DNA of 64,000 nucleotides from Bacteroidales bacterium (GCA_017642535.1 JAGCOW010000057.1:20968-84967); one strand, 5' to 3'. Counted from the stretch's first letter, positions 18,678-28,141 are shown. The notes: a model not told the origin generated them from the letters alone. A program made the numbers and translations.

Positions 18678-19808
18678 ATGGGAATAAGGAAAACGATAGT
18701 AAAAAGTGTTGTGATATTTATCATATCACTGTTTGTTGTTATGAAACTTGTGGGTCAAACTCGGATTTGTGTGATGAATGATTTGAGTGGCTTTCAGAAT
18801 AGTTTCTCGTTAAATCTAAAACCTGGTAAAGGAGAATTTTCTGCATGCACCCCTTGCAAAGCATGTTTTGGGAAAGGAAATTGGAGATTGACAAATAAAG
18901 AAAATGAATATCAACTTAGTATTTCTATATTTGGGTATTATGACACAACAATGACAATAACTGAAAAAGATAGTTTTTTGGTGATTAATTTACAAGAACG
19001 AGAAACGTTTAATGAATTAGAGAATAATGAAATACACCAATCGCCGTTGCCTTTTTTGATTTGGATAAAGGACAGTACATATCATAGGCATTGGCTGAAG
19101 CATGATAATACATATATACCATATCCTAATGTATGTATATCGGAAGATGTGAGACGGTTTGAGGCTTTCTGTAAGCAGAAACGTTTCCAATATGATACAT
19201 TACACTATAATTATCTGTTATATTTTTGCGAAGGGAATCTTTATTTAAAGCCGCTTTCAAATCGGGATGGATATAATCCATATACAGAAGATTTAAGATA
19301 TATACCAATTGAACAACTGAGTCTTATTCCGTATGCTTTGAAAACAGTAGGAATAAATGAAAAATTTTCGTACCTTATATTTAAGGATGAAACTTATTTT
19401 AAAATAAAGCCTTCGATAGACTTATCTATAAAGAAAGAAATTACACCAAAAGAATTAAAGAAAGGTTTGCTTTATATTAAAAAGGGGTATCGGACAGTTA
19501 AATCGTACGGTTTCAATTATAAATTCAAAATATGGAACATCGGTGGATATGGTATGGGATTTAAGGCTATCGGCAGTCCTAAGGAAAATAAACTACTTCA
19601 CTATAGAAACTTGTCATTCCACTCACAACATTATATGAAACAATTTCGTAAGATTAAGAAACTAATAAAATCAGGTGAGTCAAATATTTCATTTGAATTA
19701 TTATATCCCCAAAACCTATTATATTGGACGGATTTGTTTATTGATTCTGGTCTTTTCACATCTGTATATATAGAAAAAGAAGTATTAACATCTGAAATGT
19801 TTAGATGA
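18678..19808 (+). CDS. Secreted protein of unknown function, MGI-type leader
   Basis: 376 residues. Signal peptide MGIRKTIVKSVVIFIISLFVVMKLVGQ. A cysteine cluster CTPCKAC lies about 50 residues in, a feature shared in looser form with the genes at 26449 and 41228. The rest is Tyr/Lys-rich and basic, with no recognised domain; an LKKGLLYIKKGYRT segment precedes the last third. The 45 bases across its start (GGAAACGAGATAATTTGAA to GGAAAACGATA) are nearly identical to those across the start at 41228, giving a second leader cassette type. AT content is higher than in housekeeping neighbours. Confidence 0.7.
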   Translation: MGIRKTIVKSVVIFIISLFVVMKLVGQTRICVMNDLSGFQNSFSLNLKPGKGEFSACTPCKACFGKGNWRLTNKENEYQLSISIFGYYDTTMTITEKDSFLVINLQERETFNELENNEIHQSPLPFLIWIKDSTYHRHWLKHDNTYIPYPNVCISEDVRRFEAFCKQKRFQYDTLHYNYLLYFCEGNLYLKPLSNRDGYNPYTEDLRYIPIEQLSLIPYALKTVGINEKFSYLIFKDETYFKIKPSIDLSIKKEITPKELKKGLLYIKKGYRTVKSYGFNYKFKIWNIGGYGMGFKAIGSPKENKLLHYRNLSFHSQHYMKQFRKIKKLIKSGESNISFELLYPQNLLYWTDLFIDSGLFTSVYIEKEVLTSEMFR

Positions 19809-19856
19809 TTTTAGAAAATTATCTAAATCGTTCAAAGCATGATGTAGAAAAGATGG

Positions 19857-19907
19857 ATGCACCGTCATGTCGAACGGAGCGAAGCGGAGAGAGACATCTC
19901 AACACAG
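19857..19907 (+). repeat. REP-like dispersed repeat, copy 2
   Basis: Same block as at 18387; directly precedes the promoter of the second giant protein. Confidence 0.85.
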
Positions 19908-19934
19908 AAAATTATACAATCTTCAAATTTTTCC

Positions 19935-20014
19935 TATCTTTGAACTCTAAAACTTTCATTTTGAAACTCTTTCGTTACATAGTGCCGATTCTTTTTCTGT
20001 TCCTTTCGTTTGTA
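19935..20014 (+). promoter_or_regulatory. Promoter plus signal-peptide cassette, copy 2
   Basis: -7 box TATCTTTG (19935-19942), then GAACTCTAAAAC and the leader. The expected transcript start lies about 13 bases before the TTG start codon, leaving no room for a Shine-Dalgarno site. Confidence 0.8.
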
Positions 20015-23000
20015 GGAGCTGCACAGACGGAATATACCCGTTATTATGACAAAAAATGGAAACCGACCACAAAAGACAATGCAAGTTATATGCGAAAAAT
20101 TACCTACGGCAAAGACGGAAAGCCGAAAGGTGTCGTCCGCGATTATTATTACGACAGTAACAATAATTCTATTGTGGCTCTGCAATGGGAAGGTTACATT
20201 GTTTCCGAAGACTTGGAAACAGGTAGGGACGTTCTCGATGGAAAATGTATCTGGTATGATGAATGGGGTGGCGTAGAAAAAGTCAGCACCTATAAAAATG
20301 GCGTGTTGGATGGATATTATTTTTATGGAAAAGATGAAATCTATGGCTGTTACAAGAATGGGGAAAAGAACGGATGGTTTATAGATTACGACACAGAGGG
20401 GGTTAATTTGTCTTTCTATGAGGATGGAAAGATACTCTACGAAGTGACAGAAACAGGGACGTACAAGTACAATGAAGCTGTTTATACCTATCATCCCAAT
20501 GGCACTTATCAAAGGGAGGATCGATATGATGACGGCTCTGTTGGTACAAATTTCTATTCCGCCGAGGGAAACAGATTCGACGATCCACAGACACTTGTTC
20601 TCTTGTCCGACACGGTGAAAGGGGAATATAAGTTGATGAAAATAGAAAAGAAAAACTACGACGGAAACGTAAGCATTGATACCTTGTCCTACAAGGTTTA
20701 TTGGGATAAAGATTTCAAGATTCCCCGATATTCATACAAGGTGGTAAAAGATCCGAAACCCATTGAAACAATATATAGGGCGTATGATACGGCTGGCACT
20801 CTTGTGAGGGAGGAGAAAATCTTTTTCGACGGAAAACGAAAAGTGGAGACAATTGATGGCGATTTGACCGTTTGTATTTCCTATGATAAAAACGGTGAAG
20901 AAATCAGAAAATCCTATTATAGTGGCCATCACTATAACAGATCTTCAGTGGTAGAAAAAATAGGGCAAGAATGGTTTTTTACGAAATATGATGAAAATCT
21001 AATCACAAGTATTAAGGATAAATATAATTTTCCGAAACAAAGATATTGGCCAGGGAAGAATTGGTATGGTTGGAATGGGGATTTTGGATATTGGACGGGT
21101 GATTACATGCAGCAGGAAAACAACACATATACGGGTGTTTATTACGACAAAGCAAATCAGAAAATTTGCGAACTCAGTATTTTGTTCAAAAAGGAAAATA
21201 ATAAGGAAAAACGAGAGGTTACTATAACATTTTTCGAAAAGGACAATCCATCGAAAGTGCTTACGCAGCACCGCTTTGAAGGTGGAGAATGGGGATGGTT
21301 TGTCAATGGCTTTTTTAGCCATGAGGTGCGCCAAAACTATTGTAATGTAAAAGGTTGCAGATATTATGATTATGATTTTGACCTTGTTCCTGTGCGTTTG
21401 CGAACGACAATGAAGAATGTTCTTTACGGGATGATGAACTTGGATAACAATGTTTCTGTGGAACCAAAGTATAACCAGATTCGTGGAACCAATGGCGGAT
21501 ACATTATTTGTGAAACGGACAAGAACTGCGAATTGTACGACATTTTTTTGACAAAACAAGCGTTTTCGGCTCCGTACATCAAGCAGGCCTTTGATGGCGG
21601 TCTGGTTGTGTATAGCAAACAAAAAAATGAAGTGCCGGATAGAAAATACGGCCTGGCTCTGGTTAATGGGAAAATAATCACGCCGTGTGAATTCGACTTT
21701 GTAGCCACAGACTTAGATAAAGGTTTACTCTGGGTACGGAAAAACGGGAAATTCGGTGCGTATTCCAAAACGGGCAAAGTATTGATAGCTGTGGAATACG
21801 ATAAACCAAACTTTGTATTTAAGACGAATTTTACTCCATTGAATGTGGTGGATGTAATGAAAAACGGGAAATATGGCATAGCAACCGCCAATGGAGACGC
21901 ATACACGAGGTGTCAGTTTGACGAAATGATACTGATTGACTCAGTAACTGCTACAGATTCCGAAAAAGATATTGTCGCTCTCGTGCGTGTGGGAACCTTG
22001 TGGGGAGCAGTGAACAGAAAGGGGCGTTACGTCATTTCACCGCAATACAACGAGGTGCAGCCTTTTATTTCCGATGTTGATGTTGAGAAAGGAAAAACTG
22101 TTCGTCTTTTGCAGATTATTGCCTCGAAAAATGGAAGATGGGGCGTGGTTTCCTCGTCGAACCAGGTGCTTTTGCCTTTTGAATACGAATACGTGTCCGC
22201 TTGTAGTTATAATTCTATGTTGATGATGAAGGATTCCAAAGTGTATTGCATTGGAGCACAGGAATTGTATGATGGTTTTGATAAGGTTAATGTTGAGAAA
22301 TATAGAATATCATCCGATTTTCACTTGGAAGAAAATAGATATCCGCAAAAGTATTATGTGGGGACGTTGATGAAGGATTATTACAAAAGCGGTTTTATAA
22401 TTGTGTGCGACGACAATGGTCACCAAATAATTCCACCGACCTATTCTGTATATCATCATGGGGGTGAGTGGGTTTCTCCCAACATAAAGAAATATATGGA
22501 CACCGAGGGGAATTCCGCCTATGTGGATTCCGAGAAAACCTTGATTTATACCTTACCTGCCGGATTTGAGATAGAAAGAATCTTTGGCGATTATGCGGTA
22601 GTGCATACCAACACTACCAAAAGACTGCTTCACGATTGGAACGGTGTTTATTTCGGCGACAGGAACGATTTTTATAAAATGGGAATATATCATTTGAAAG
22701 AAAAACGGCTTGTGGTCGATACGCTGTACGACATGGTTTACAAACCCCAAGCGACTGATTCTTTGTTTTGGGCGAAGATTTATCCCGATAAGGAACATTT
22801 TGAGGAGTACAAAAGTGCTCATTTGGTAGGATTTGAAGATCTTTACTTTACTTCTTACGAAAATCCTTACCGTAAAAATTGGCGTTTGTTTTCATATACG
22901 GGAAAACCTGTCAATTCGGTTGAATACGAATATCCGCACAAAATCTGTGGCACACTTGCCAAAGTCGGGGGGCAGGAACATTACGGCGTTGTGAATATGG

Positions 23001-23995
23001 AAAATCGCGAGATTCTTCCTCAAAAATATGCCAATGTTGAATTCACAGACAATGGACTGATATTGTTCGGCAACAAAAAATGGGGACTTGCCGACCGAAA
23101 AGGGAAAATTCTGTATCAAAACCGTTGGACCGATGTTACACCGTTTATAGGAAATCATTTCGTCGGATTTACCAATACGTCCATTGAACTGGTTGATATG
23201 CATGGTCACATAGAGCGGACCATTCCATTGAATAAGGTTCTGTCGCAGGAATATGATTTGTATCAATATTTACAAGGTCTCGATTCGGTGTATGCAATGA
23301 AAGCACTTCCCGTAGAAATTCGTAACCAGATGTTGTTCTTGTATGCACAGTCGAAATCCTTATTGAATAATAAACGGATTCCTATATCACGATATAGGGA
23401 TTCGGTAAAAAAAGGAATTGATTATTTGGAGGTGGAAAATATATACGCCGACGAGAATTTTTTATGCTCGTCGAGTAAGTGGAGGTCTTTTCAACAATCT
23501 CCTTTCAATGTGTCGTTTCGAGATCAGACCGCCCACAGTATGACTTTCTTGACTGCTACACGTGGAGCATTTGACGAATATGGCAAAGGTATATGTACGT
23601 CGTTGAACACTTACAATTATGTGTTCGACAAAAAAAAGTTCCATTCCGTTGAATTGTACGAATTGTTTAAGAAAAGGGTCGATTACGACGGTGTCTTGTC
23701 TAATCTCATAAAAAAACAGATTTCCGAAGCTTGGGGTTATAGAGTCTTGTTTGATGATGATTTTGTGCAAAAATACACGGAATGGGATGAATCCCACGAT
23801 GATTATGTAAATAAAATTCCATATTATGATTTGATGAAAGATAATTTTATTATCAACAAATATGGTATTACCTTTTACTTGTATGAACATATTCGTGATA
23901 ACTATGCAGAACCATGGCTTTTGGTGATTCCTTTTTTCGAGATTCAAGACTATCTTGACTATTCTGGTCCGTTGAAATATTTTCTTGAAGAATGA
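19961..23995 (+). CDS. Giant secreted MORN/WG-repeat protein, copy 2
   Basis: 1344 residues from TTG; an apparent N-terminal extension upstream runs through the promoter and the REP repeat and is rejected. Same architecture as the protein at 11816: signal peptide to AAQ, MORN_2 units (about 20-200, GKPKGVVRDYYYD, YKNGVLDGYYFYG), unknown middle, WG repeats (about 560-1080, NGKFGAYSKTGKVLIAVEYD), and an RsiV/PdaC-like C-terminus (TYNYVFDKKK...LYELFKK, KYGITFYL, LLVIPFFEI) closing with DYSGPLKYFLEE. N-terminus and C-terminus are closer to copy 1 than the middle. Stop overlaps the next start (ATGA). Confidence 0.87.
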   Translation: MKLFRYIVPILFLFLSFVGAAQTEYTRYYDKKWKPTTKDNASYMRKITYGKDGKPKGVVRDYYYDSNNNSIVALQWEGYIVSEDLETGRDVLDGKCIWYDEWGGVEKVSTYKNGVLDGYYFYGKDEIYGCYKNGEKNGWFIDYDTEGVNLSFYEDGKILYEVTETGTYKYNEAVYTYHPNGTYQREDRYDDGSVGTNFYSAEGNRFDDPQTLVLLSDTVKGEYKLMKIEKKNYDGNVSIDTLSYKVYWDKDFKIPRYSYKVVKDPKPIETIYRAYDTAGTLVREEKIFFDGKRKVETIDGDLTVCISYDKNGEEIRKSYYSGHHYNRSSVVEKIGQEWFFTKYDENLITSIKDKYNFPKQRYWPGKNWYGWNGDFGYWTGDYMQQENNTYTGVYYDKANQKICELSILFKKENNKEKREVTITFFEKDNPSKVLTQHRFEGGEWGWFVNGFFSHEVRQNYCNVKGCRYYDYDFDLVPVRLRTTMKNVLYGMMNLDNNVSVEPKYNQIRGTNGGYIICETDKNCELYDIFLTKQAFSAPYIKQAFDGGLVVYSKQKNEVPDRKYGLALVNGKIITPCEFDFVATDLDKGLLWVRKNGKFGAYSKTGKVLIAVEYDKPNFVFKTNFTPLNVVDVMKNGKYGIATANGDAYTRCQFDEMILIDSVTATDSEKDIVALVRVGTLWGAVNRKGRYVISPQYNEVQPFISDVDVEKGKTVRLLQIIASKNGRWGVVSSSNQVLLPFEYEYVSACSYNSMLMMKDSKVYCIGAQELYDGFDKVNVEKYRISSDFHLEENRYPQKYYVGTLMKDYYKSGFIIVCDDNGHQIIPPTYSVYHHGGEWVSPNIKKYMDTEGNSAYVDSEKTLIYTLPAGFEIERIFGDYAVVHTNTTKRLLHDWNGVYFGDRNDFYKMGIYHLKEKRLVVDTLYDMVYKPQATDSLFWAKIYPDKEHFEEYKSAHLVGFEDLYFTSYENPYRKNWRLFSYTGKPVNSVEYEYPHKICGTLAKVGGQEHYGVVNMENREILPQKYANVEFTDNGLILFGNKKWGLADRKGKILYQNRWTDVTPFIGNHFVGFTNTSIELVDMHGHIERTIPLNKVLSQEYDLYQYLQGLDSVYAMKALPVEIRNQMLFLYAQSKSLLNNKRIPISRYRDSVKKGIDYLEVENIYADENFLCSSSKWRSFQQSPFNVSFRDQTAHSMTFLTATRGAFDEYGKGICTSLNTYNYVFDKKKFHSVELYELFKKRVDYDGVLSNLIKKQISEAWGYRVLFDDDFVQKYTEWDESHDDYVNKIPYYDLMKDNFIINKYGITFYLYEHIRDNYAEPWLLVIPFFEIQDYLDYSGPLKYFLEE

Positions 23996-23999
23996 AACT
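23957..23999 (+). repeat. Conserved 3' tail with ATGA gene coupling, copy 2
   Basis: Same 43 bases as at 15779, here coupling the giant gene to the lectin-fold gene. Confidence 0.85.
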
Positions 24000-25368
24000 C
24001 TTTCGTTACATAGTGCCGATTCTCTTTCTGTTCCTTTCGCTCTGTGTGGTGGGACAAGAGGATAAAAGTAACGATACGTTGGACTTGCGTGGAGAGTTGT
24101 ATCGGGCTGTCCAGTCGTGGGATGAAATTAACGATTCGTTGGTTCTGAACTCGAATCAGTCGCCCTATGACAAGGAAAACATTGATTGTAGAAAATGTAA
24201 GTGTATATTGATAATTGTGGCAAAGAAAACGTTGGTTAATTCTACCATTGAGCAGCCGCATCGCATAGTGTCTTATTCGTGTCCCGAACATACGGTGGAA
24301 CATTATTCGACTGACATGTGTGATTTCTTCAAAATATATTTCAAAAAGTCCCGATATAAAGGACAGATAACGTTTGCTGGAATAAAGGGTGATGAGATGA
24401 CGTTGAAATTTGCTAAAAGAAAATATGACTATGTTCAAACAGATGGGATTTCGGCACTTGTATTTAATGCTTATACACACTCAATATATGTAAAACCACA
24501 GCCATGCGAGCAAATAGATGCTTTTCTGTATGATGCGCTATCCTATGCAGCCCAAGCCCAACCGCCTATAAAGGACGGAGCAATTCTTGCCGAATTTTCG
24601 GTGAGCGACAGCACCAAGGTCTATTTCTCGCAAGGAAACTTGCAATACCAGGCAAGTTCCAAAACATGGCGTTTTGCTGAACACCAATGGGATTTTGTTG
24701 GTGATTCCATAAATGGAAACGTGTACGAAAATGGCGTAAAAAGCGACAATGCAAAAATTTCTTCTACCTACGATGGTTGGATTGATAACTTTGGTTGGGG
24801 AACAAGCGGTTACAATGGCAAAAATCCATATATGACAAGCATGAATTGTTCCGATTATGGAGATGGCTACAACGACATAGCAGGAACAAATTATGATTGG
24901 GGCGTGTACAACGCAATTTCCAACGGCGGAAACCAAGCAGGACAATGGCGTACTCTAACCCAATCAGAGTGGTCCTATGTTATTGGAAATAGAACGGACG
25001 CCCGTTATTTGCGTGAAAGTGCAACTGTGAATGGTGTAAACGGATTGATTTTACTGCCCGACAACTGGACATTGCCAACAGGGGTTACATTTACGCATGG
25101 AGGAGAACACGGCTGGTCTCAAAACACATATTCCGCTTCCGACTGGAGCAAGATGGAAGCCAATGGTGCTGTGTTTCTTCCTGCTGCTGGCAGCCGCTAC
25201 GGTACATACGTGTACGGTGTGGGTTCCTACGGCGACTACTGGTCGAGTTCGGCTGTCAGCAACCGCCACGCCTACTTTATGTACTTCTACAGCAGCTACG
25301 TGACCACGCGCAAACTCGACCGCTTCGTAGGGCGATCTGTCCGCCTTGTGCAGGATGTGAAGAAATAA
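23992..25368 (+). CDS. Secreted protein with C-terminal C-type-lectin-fold (FISUMP/DGR-target-like) domain
   Basis: 458 residues, ATG start overlapping the upstream stop, leader MKLFRYIVPILFLFLSL. Residues 20-180 are unrecognised with a CRKCKC cluster. From about 190 it matches the family with AEFSVSDSTKVYFSQGNLQY, TYDGWIDNFGWGTSGYNG, QWRTLTQSEWSYV and LPDNWTLPTGV. The last 60 residues (FLPAAGSRYGTYVYG...YGDYWSSSA...GRSVRLVQDV) have the layout of variable lectin domains diversified by retroelements. Base composition rises sharply there. It would display a binding surface outside the cytoplasm. Co-transcribed with the giant protein. Confidence 0.85.
   Translation: MKLFRYIVPILFLFLSLCVVGQEDKSNDTLDLRGELYRAVQSWDEINDSLVLNSNQSPYDKENIDCRKCKCILIIVAKKTLVNSTIEQPHRIVSYSCPEHTVEHYSTDMCDFFKIYFKKSRYKGQITFAGIKGDEMTLKFAKRKYDYVQTDGISALVFNAYTHSIYVKPQPCEQIDAFLYDALSYAAQAQPPIKDGAILAEFSVSDSTKVYFSQGNLQYQASSKTWRFAEHQWDFVGDSINGNVYENGVKSDNAKISSTYDGWIDNFGWGTSGYNGKNPYMTSMNCSDYGDGYNDIAGTNYDWGVYNAISNGGNQAGQWRTLTQSEWSYVIGNRTDARYLRESATVNGVNGLILLPDNWTLPTGVTFTHGGEHGWSQNTYSASDWSKMEANGAVFLPAAGSRYGTYVYGVGSYGDYWSSSAVSNRHAYFMYFYSSYVTTRKLDRFVGRSVRLVQDVKK
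25185..25355 (+). other. Candidate diversity-generating-retroelement variable region
   Basis: 3' end of the lectin-fold gene. All nine Tyr codons here are TAC, and most codons at exposed positions end in C with varied first two bases (TAC, CGC, CAC, GAC, TTC, CTC, AGC), as expected if AAC codons were randomised at adenines. GC content is visibly higher than around it. It ends in the fixed GRSVRLVQ codons, rich in G/C. No reverse transcriptase or template repeat was seen in the window. Confidence 0.5.
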
Positions 25369-25370
25369 TT

Positions 25371-25398
25371 ATTACTTTTCTCTTGAAAGAAAAGTAAT
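25371..25398 (+). terminator. Hairpin after the lectin-fold gene
   Basis: ATTACTTTTC pairs with GAAAAGTAAT around a TCTTGAAA loop, three bases after the stop codon. No T tract follows, so it may be a weak terminator or the cruciform sometimes found next to retroelement variable regions. Confidence 0.5.
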
Positions 25399-25783
25399 AC
25401 AAAAGTTCAAGACGGACTTGCTCCGCTAAAAATCAACCACATTCCGCTAAAAGAGTTGAAGTGCCGCATCATTGTTTTATAAACTTTCACGTATTAAGGC
25501 ACCAACTCTTTTCACGCTACACTCCGTTGATTTTTTTCACGCTTCGCAACTCAGTCGAATGCTCGTGGTGCGAAAACATTATCGTATTCAATAATACTCA
25601 CCGATTTATGGTCTTCCAACATTCAATGATGGTTCGACTTCACAGATGAGCGTTAAGAAAATCTTTGAACGGAGCGTCAAAAACTCTCGGCTTGGCAGCG
25701 TGGGTTGTGTGTCGGCGCCATTTCGAGAGTTTAGCGAAGTGAGGAGATTTTTAGCGAAGATGTGGCGTCGACGGCGGTTTTTG

Positions 25784-25813
25784 TTACTTTTTGTCACTGA
25801 AGACAAAAAGTAA
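25784..25813 (+). terminator. 12-bp hairpin before a cassette promoter
   Basis: TTACTTTTTGTC pairs perfectly with GACAAAAAGTAA around ACTGAA. Related half-copies (GACAAAAAGTAAA) stand at 39801 and 41910 just upstream of two other cassette promoters, so it is part of the repeated context. Confidence 0.55.
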
Positions 25814-25825
25814 AAGAAAACTTTC

Positions 25826-25833
25826 TATTTTTG
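25826..25833 (+). promoter_or_regulatory. Cassette-type promoter, leader replaced
   Basis: TATTTTTG followed by GAACTCTAAAAC and ATTTATTTTGAAACT; identity with the cassette ends inside the second leader codon and a different signal peptide begins. Confidence 0.75.
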
Positions 25834-25862
25834 AACTCTAAAACATTTATTTTGAAACTAAT

Positions 25863-26411
25863 ATGAAACAAATACTTTTTATTCTATGTTCTTTTGTCGC
25901 TGTTACAGGTTTAAAGGCACAGCATTGTGGTTGGGACCATTCAAAGATTATTATTGTTGACGTGCGTGACATTCAAACGGGGAATATTATTAACGGGCTG
26001 GAGCTTATTCTTGCCGATTCGACAGGAAAACCATATACAAGTGAATGGAATATAAATGGTAGAGTATCTTTTATTCCACGTTCTGACACTCTCAAATTTG
26101 GTCAAAATGTGAGGTCTAAGGGGCAAAAGTTCTCCAAAGTTTGGGGGCCATTCCCTTTTGGCGAGGGTTATTATATGTTACATGTTTATTATAATAATTA
26201 TCCTGAATTCAACAAAAAAGGGACTGACCAAATTATAATCAGGGATATAGATGGCAACAGAAATTTGGGAGATTTTGAAACGGCGTATGTAACATTTAGT
26301 CCGCAAAATATAGTTCCTTTATGTACGGATACTCCTATATGGCATCGTGAGGGTTTTGTTGATGAGATAAAAATCACTGTTTTTATGAAGTTAAAAGAAA
26401 AAAGTGAGTGA
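25863..26411 (+). CDS. Secreted protein of unknown function
   Basis: 182 residues. Signal peptide MKQILFILCSFVAVTGLKA, a different leader behind the shared promoter; starting at the cassette TTG would stop after four codons, so the ATG at 25863 is used. Mature part looks beta-rich (KIIIVDVRDIQTGNIINGLELIL, RVSFIPRSDTL), perhaps a carboxypeptidase-regulatory-like sandwich. Followed after 37 bases by the gene at 26449, likely same transcript. Confidence 0.65.
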   Translation: MKQILFILCSFVAVTGLKAQHCGWDHSKIIIVDVRDIQTGNIINGLELILADSTGKPYTSEWNINGRVSFIPRSDTLKFGQNVRSKGQKFSKVWGPFPFGEGYYMLHVYYNNYPEFNKKGTDQIIIRDIDGNRNLGDFETAYVTFSPQNIVPLCTDTPIWHREGFVDEIKITVFMKLKEKSE

Positions 26412-26448
26412 TTTGATTTGTTACCAAATATGCTGAAATAAATTTTGA

Positions 26449-27015
26449 ATGAAACTCTTTCGTTACATAGTGCCGATTCTTTTTCTGTTCTGCTCGGTTG
26501 CGGGCAAGGGGCAAGCATTGCCCGAATCAGGATATGCTTTTGTTGCAATTCCAACTAATTTTTTTAAGTATCATTGTTCCTGTACTCCTTGTCATCATGG
26601 TGGCAGACATAAAATTATAAAAGTTAGTTGTCACAAGAAAGATAAATATATGGATTATGAATGGTATTCGTCTTCTGATACTGATTATATTTTAATTCGT
26701 TTTGATAGAGTTCCTTTTTATTATGAGTTTGAAATTAAAAGTACCGCAGGGACTATGACTTTAGTGTTGGATTCTGATAACATCGATAATATTCGTCCAG
26801 AATGGATTTCGGGATGTGTATTTGAGCAGGATGATCGATATTTTATTCATGAAATTTCTGATGAATCATATGAGAAAGCGTCTCAAAGTTTGCAGAACGA
26901 AGGAATTGTAAAGCGATATAGCAGTTCTGAACGGAGATTTCATTGGGCTAAGAAAATAAATAAAGAATATCCTCGCTACGAAGCCGACGGTTTCAAAACG
27001 TTGAAAGATTGGTGA
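26449..27015 (+). CDS. Secreted cassette protein of unknown function, EADGFK tail
   Basis: 188 residues. ATG start with leader MKLFRYIVPILFLFCSVAGKGQ. A Cys/His cluster (CSCTPCHHGGRHK) follows about 40 residues in. No known domain. It ends YEADGFKTLKDW, a tail shared at nucleotide level with the remnant at 15880 and the gene ending at 43984. No clear promoter box directly upstream, so it probably relies on the promoter at 25826. Confidence 0.65.
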   Translation: MKLFRYIVPILFLFCSVAGKGQALPESGYAFVAIPTNFFKYHCSCTPCHHGGRHKIIKVSCHKKDKYMDYEWYSSSDTDYILIRFDRVPFYYEFEIKSTAGTMTLVLDSDNIDNIRPEWISGCVFEQDDRYFIHEISDESYEKASQSLQNEGIVKRYSSSERRFHWAKKINKEYPRYEADGFKTLKDW

Positions 27016-27073
27016 ACTTATTTGTATTGAAGAAATAGATGTTGCGATTATTCCAAAAATCCTTGTGAATTAG

Positions 27074-27081
27074 TATATTTG
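27074..27081 (+). promoter_or_regulatory. Promoter -7 box of the RhuM-Doc gene
   Basis: TATATTTG, perfect match, 16 bases before the chosen ATG; not part of the cassette family. Confidence 0.65.
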
Positions 27082-27096
27082 GAAAATTTTTCAATC

Positions 27097-28053
27097 ATGC
27101 AAGAACAACACAAATTGCCCACTCTGGCAGACAAGAATTATGGCGAAGTCATTATGTATCAGACTGATGACGGACAAACGCAATTGGACGTGCGTTTGGA
27201 AAACGACACCATTTGGTTGACCGCAAATCAAATGGCACTATTGTTTGGAAGAGACGAGAAAACAATACGAAAGCACATAAACAATGTGTTTTTAGATGGT
27301 GAATTGGTACAAATGAACAACACGCATTTTTTGCGTGTTGTTGGAGTGAAACAACCTGTGGCATTCTATACGTTAGATGTCATCATCTCTGTTGGTTATC
27401 GTGTTAAAAGCATAGCAGGTACAAAATTTAGAATATGGGCAAATTCCGTACTCAAAGAGTATCTGCTTAGGGGATATGCGGTGAATGAAAAACGTTCCGC
27501 ACAATTGGGACAGGTAATTCAGATTTTGAAACGTTCCGAGAATATGTTGGACAGCAAGCAAGTCCTTTCTGTTGTAGAAAAATTCAACACAGCGCTTAAT
27601 TTGCTTGATTCCTACGACCATCAGACAATGCGGCGTCCCAAGGGAAACAAGAGCGTTTATGTGCTGACATACGAGGAGTGTCGTTCTGTGATAGAATCCA
27701 TGCGGTTTGGCAATGAGTCACCGTTGTTCGGAAAGGAGAAAGACGACTCGTTTAAGGGCAGTATCGGAAATATTTACCAATCGTTTGACGGTACCGACGT
27801 ATATCCTTCGTTGGAGGAAAAAGCGGCCAATCTGCTGTATTTTGTGACCAAAAACCATAGTTTTGTTGATGGGAACAAGCGTATTGCAGCCACTATGTTT
27901 CTCTATTTTCTTGACAAAAACGGGGCATTGTTCGTCAATGGCAGAAAAACGATTGACGACTATACGCTCGTTGCGCTTACCATTATGATTGCTGAATCTC
28001 GTAGCGAGGAAAAAGAAATGATGATTAGTGTGATAATGAATTGTTTAGGATAA
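27097..28053 (+). CDS. RhuM-like protein fused to a Doc/Fic domain
   Basis: 318 residues from the ATG; an upstream TTG lies against the promoter box and is rejected. N-terminal half matches the virulence-protein RhuM family (DVRLENDTIWLTANQMALLFGRD, FYTLDVIISVGYRVKS). C-terminal part carries HSFVDGNKRIAATMF, the HxFxDGNKR motif of Doc-type Fic enzymes, which modify proteins by phosphorylating or AMPylating them. Cytoplasmic. This fusion is widespread and strain-variable, often near mobile elements and suspected toxin or phage-defence function. No separate antitoxin gene is adjacent. It sits alone between two cassette genes. Confidence 0.88.
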   Translation: MQEQHKLPTLADKNYGEVIMYQTDDGQTQLDVRLENDTIWLTANQMALLFGRDEKTIRKHINNVFLDGELVQMNNTHFLRVVGVKQPVAFYTLDVIISVGYRVKSIAGTKFRIWANSVLKEYLLRGYAVNEKRSAQLGQVIQILKRSENMLDSKQVLSVVEKFNTALNLLDSYDHQTMRRPKGNKSVYVLTYEECRSVIESMRFGNESPLFGKEKDDSFKGSIGNIYQSFDGTDVYPSLEEKAANLLYFVTKNHSFVDGNKRIAATMFLYFLDKNGALFVNGRKTIDDYTLVALTIMIAESRSEEKEMMISVIMNCLG

Positions 28054-28061
28054 AATTTTTC

Positions 28062-28141
28062 TATCTTTGAACTCTAAAACATTTATTTTGAAACTCTTTC
28101 GTTACATAGTGCCGATTGTTTTTCTGTTGCTTTCGTTTGTA
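28062..28141 (+). promoter_or_regulatory. Promoter plus signal-peptide cassette, copy 3
   Basis: -7 box TATCTTTG (28062-28069) with TTG 18 bases before it, then GAACTCTAAAAC and the leader. It overlaps nothing of the RhuM-Doc coding end. Confidence 0.8.

Larger units (their letters stand above)
25369..25862 (+). other. Gene-free spacer with hairpins and imperfect inverted repeats
   Basis: 494 bases without a supported gene. It holds a 10-bp hairpin right after the lectin-fold stop (25371-25398), an imperfect inverted repeat of about 45 bases whose arms lie near 25424-25468 and 25495-25545 (AAAATCAAC, AAAAGAGTTG), and a second 12-bp hairpin (25784-25813). The rest looks like decayed dispersed repeats. 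Confidence 0.6.

Noticed and set aside
23992..25862. A complete diversity-generating retroelement
   Set aside because: No reverse transcriptase gene, accessory protein or template repeat was found on either strand in the window; only the target side is supported.
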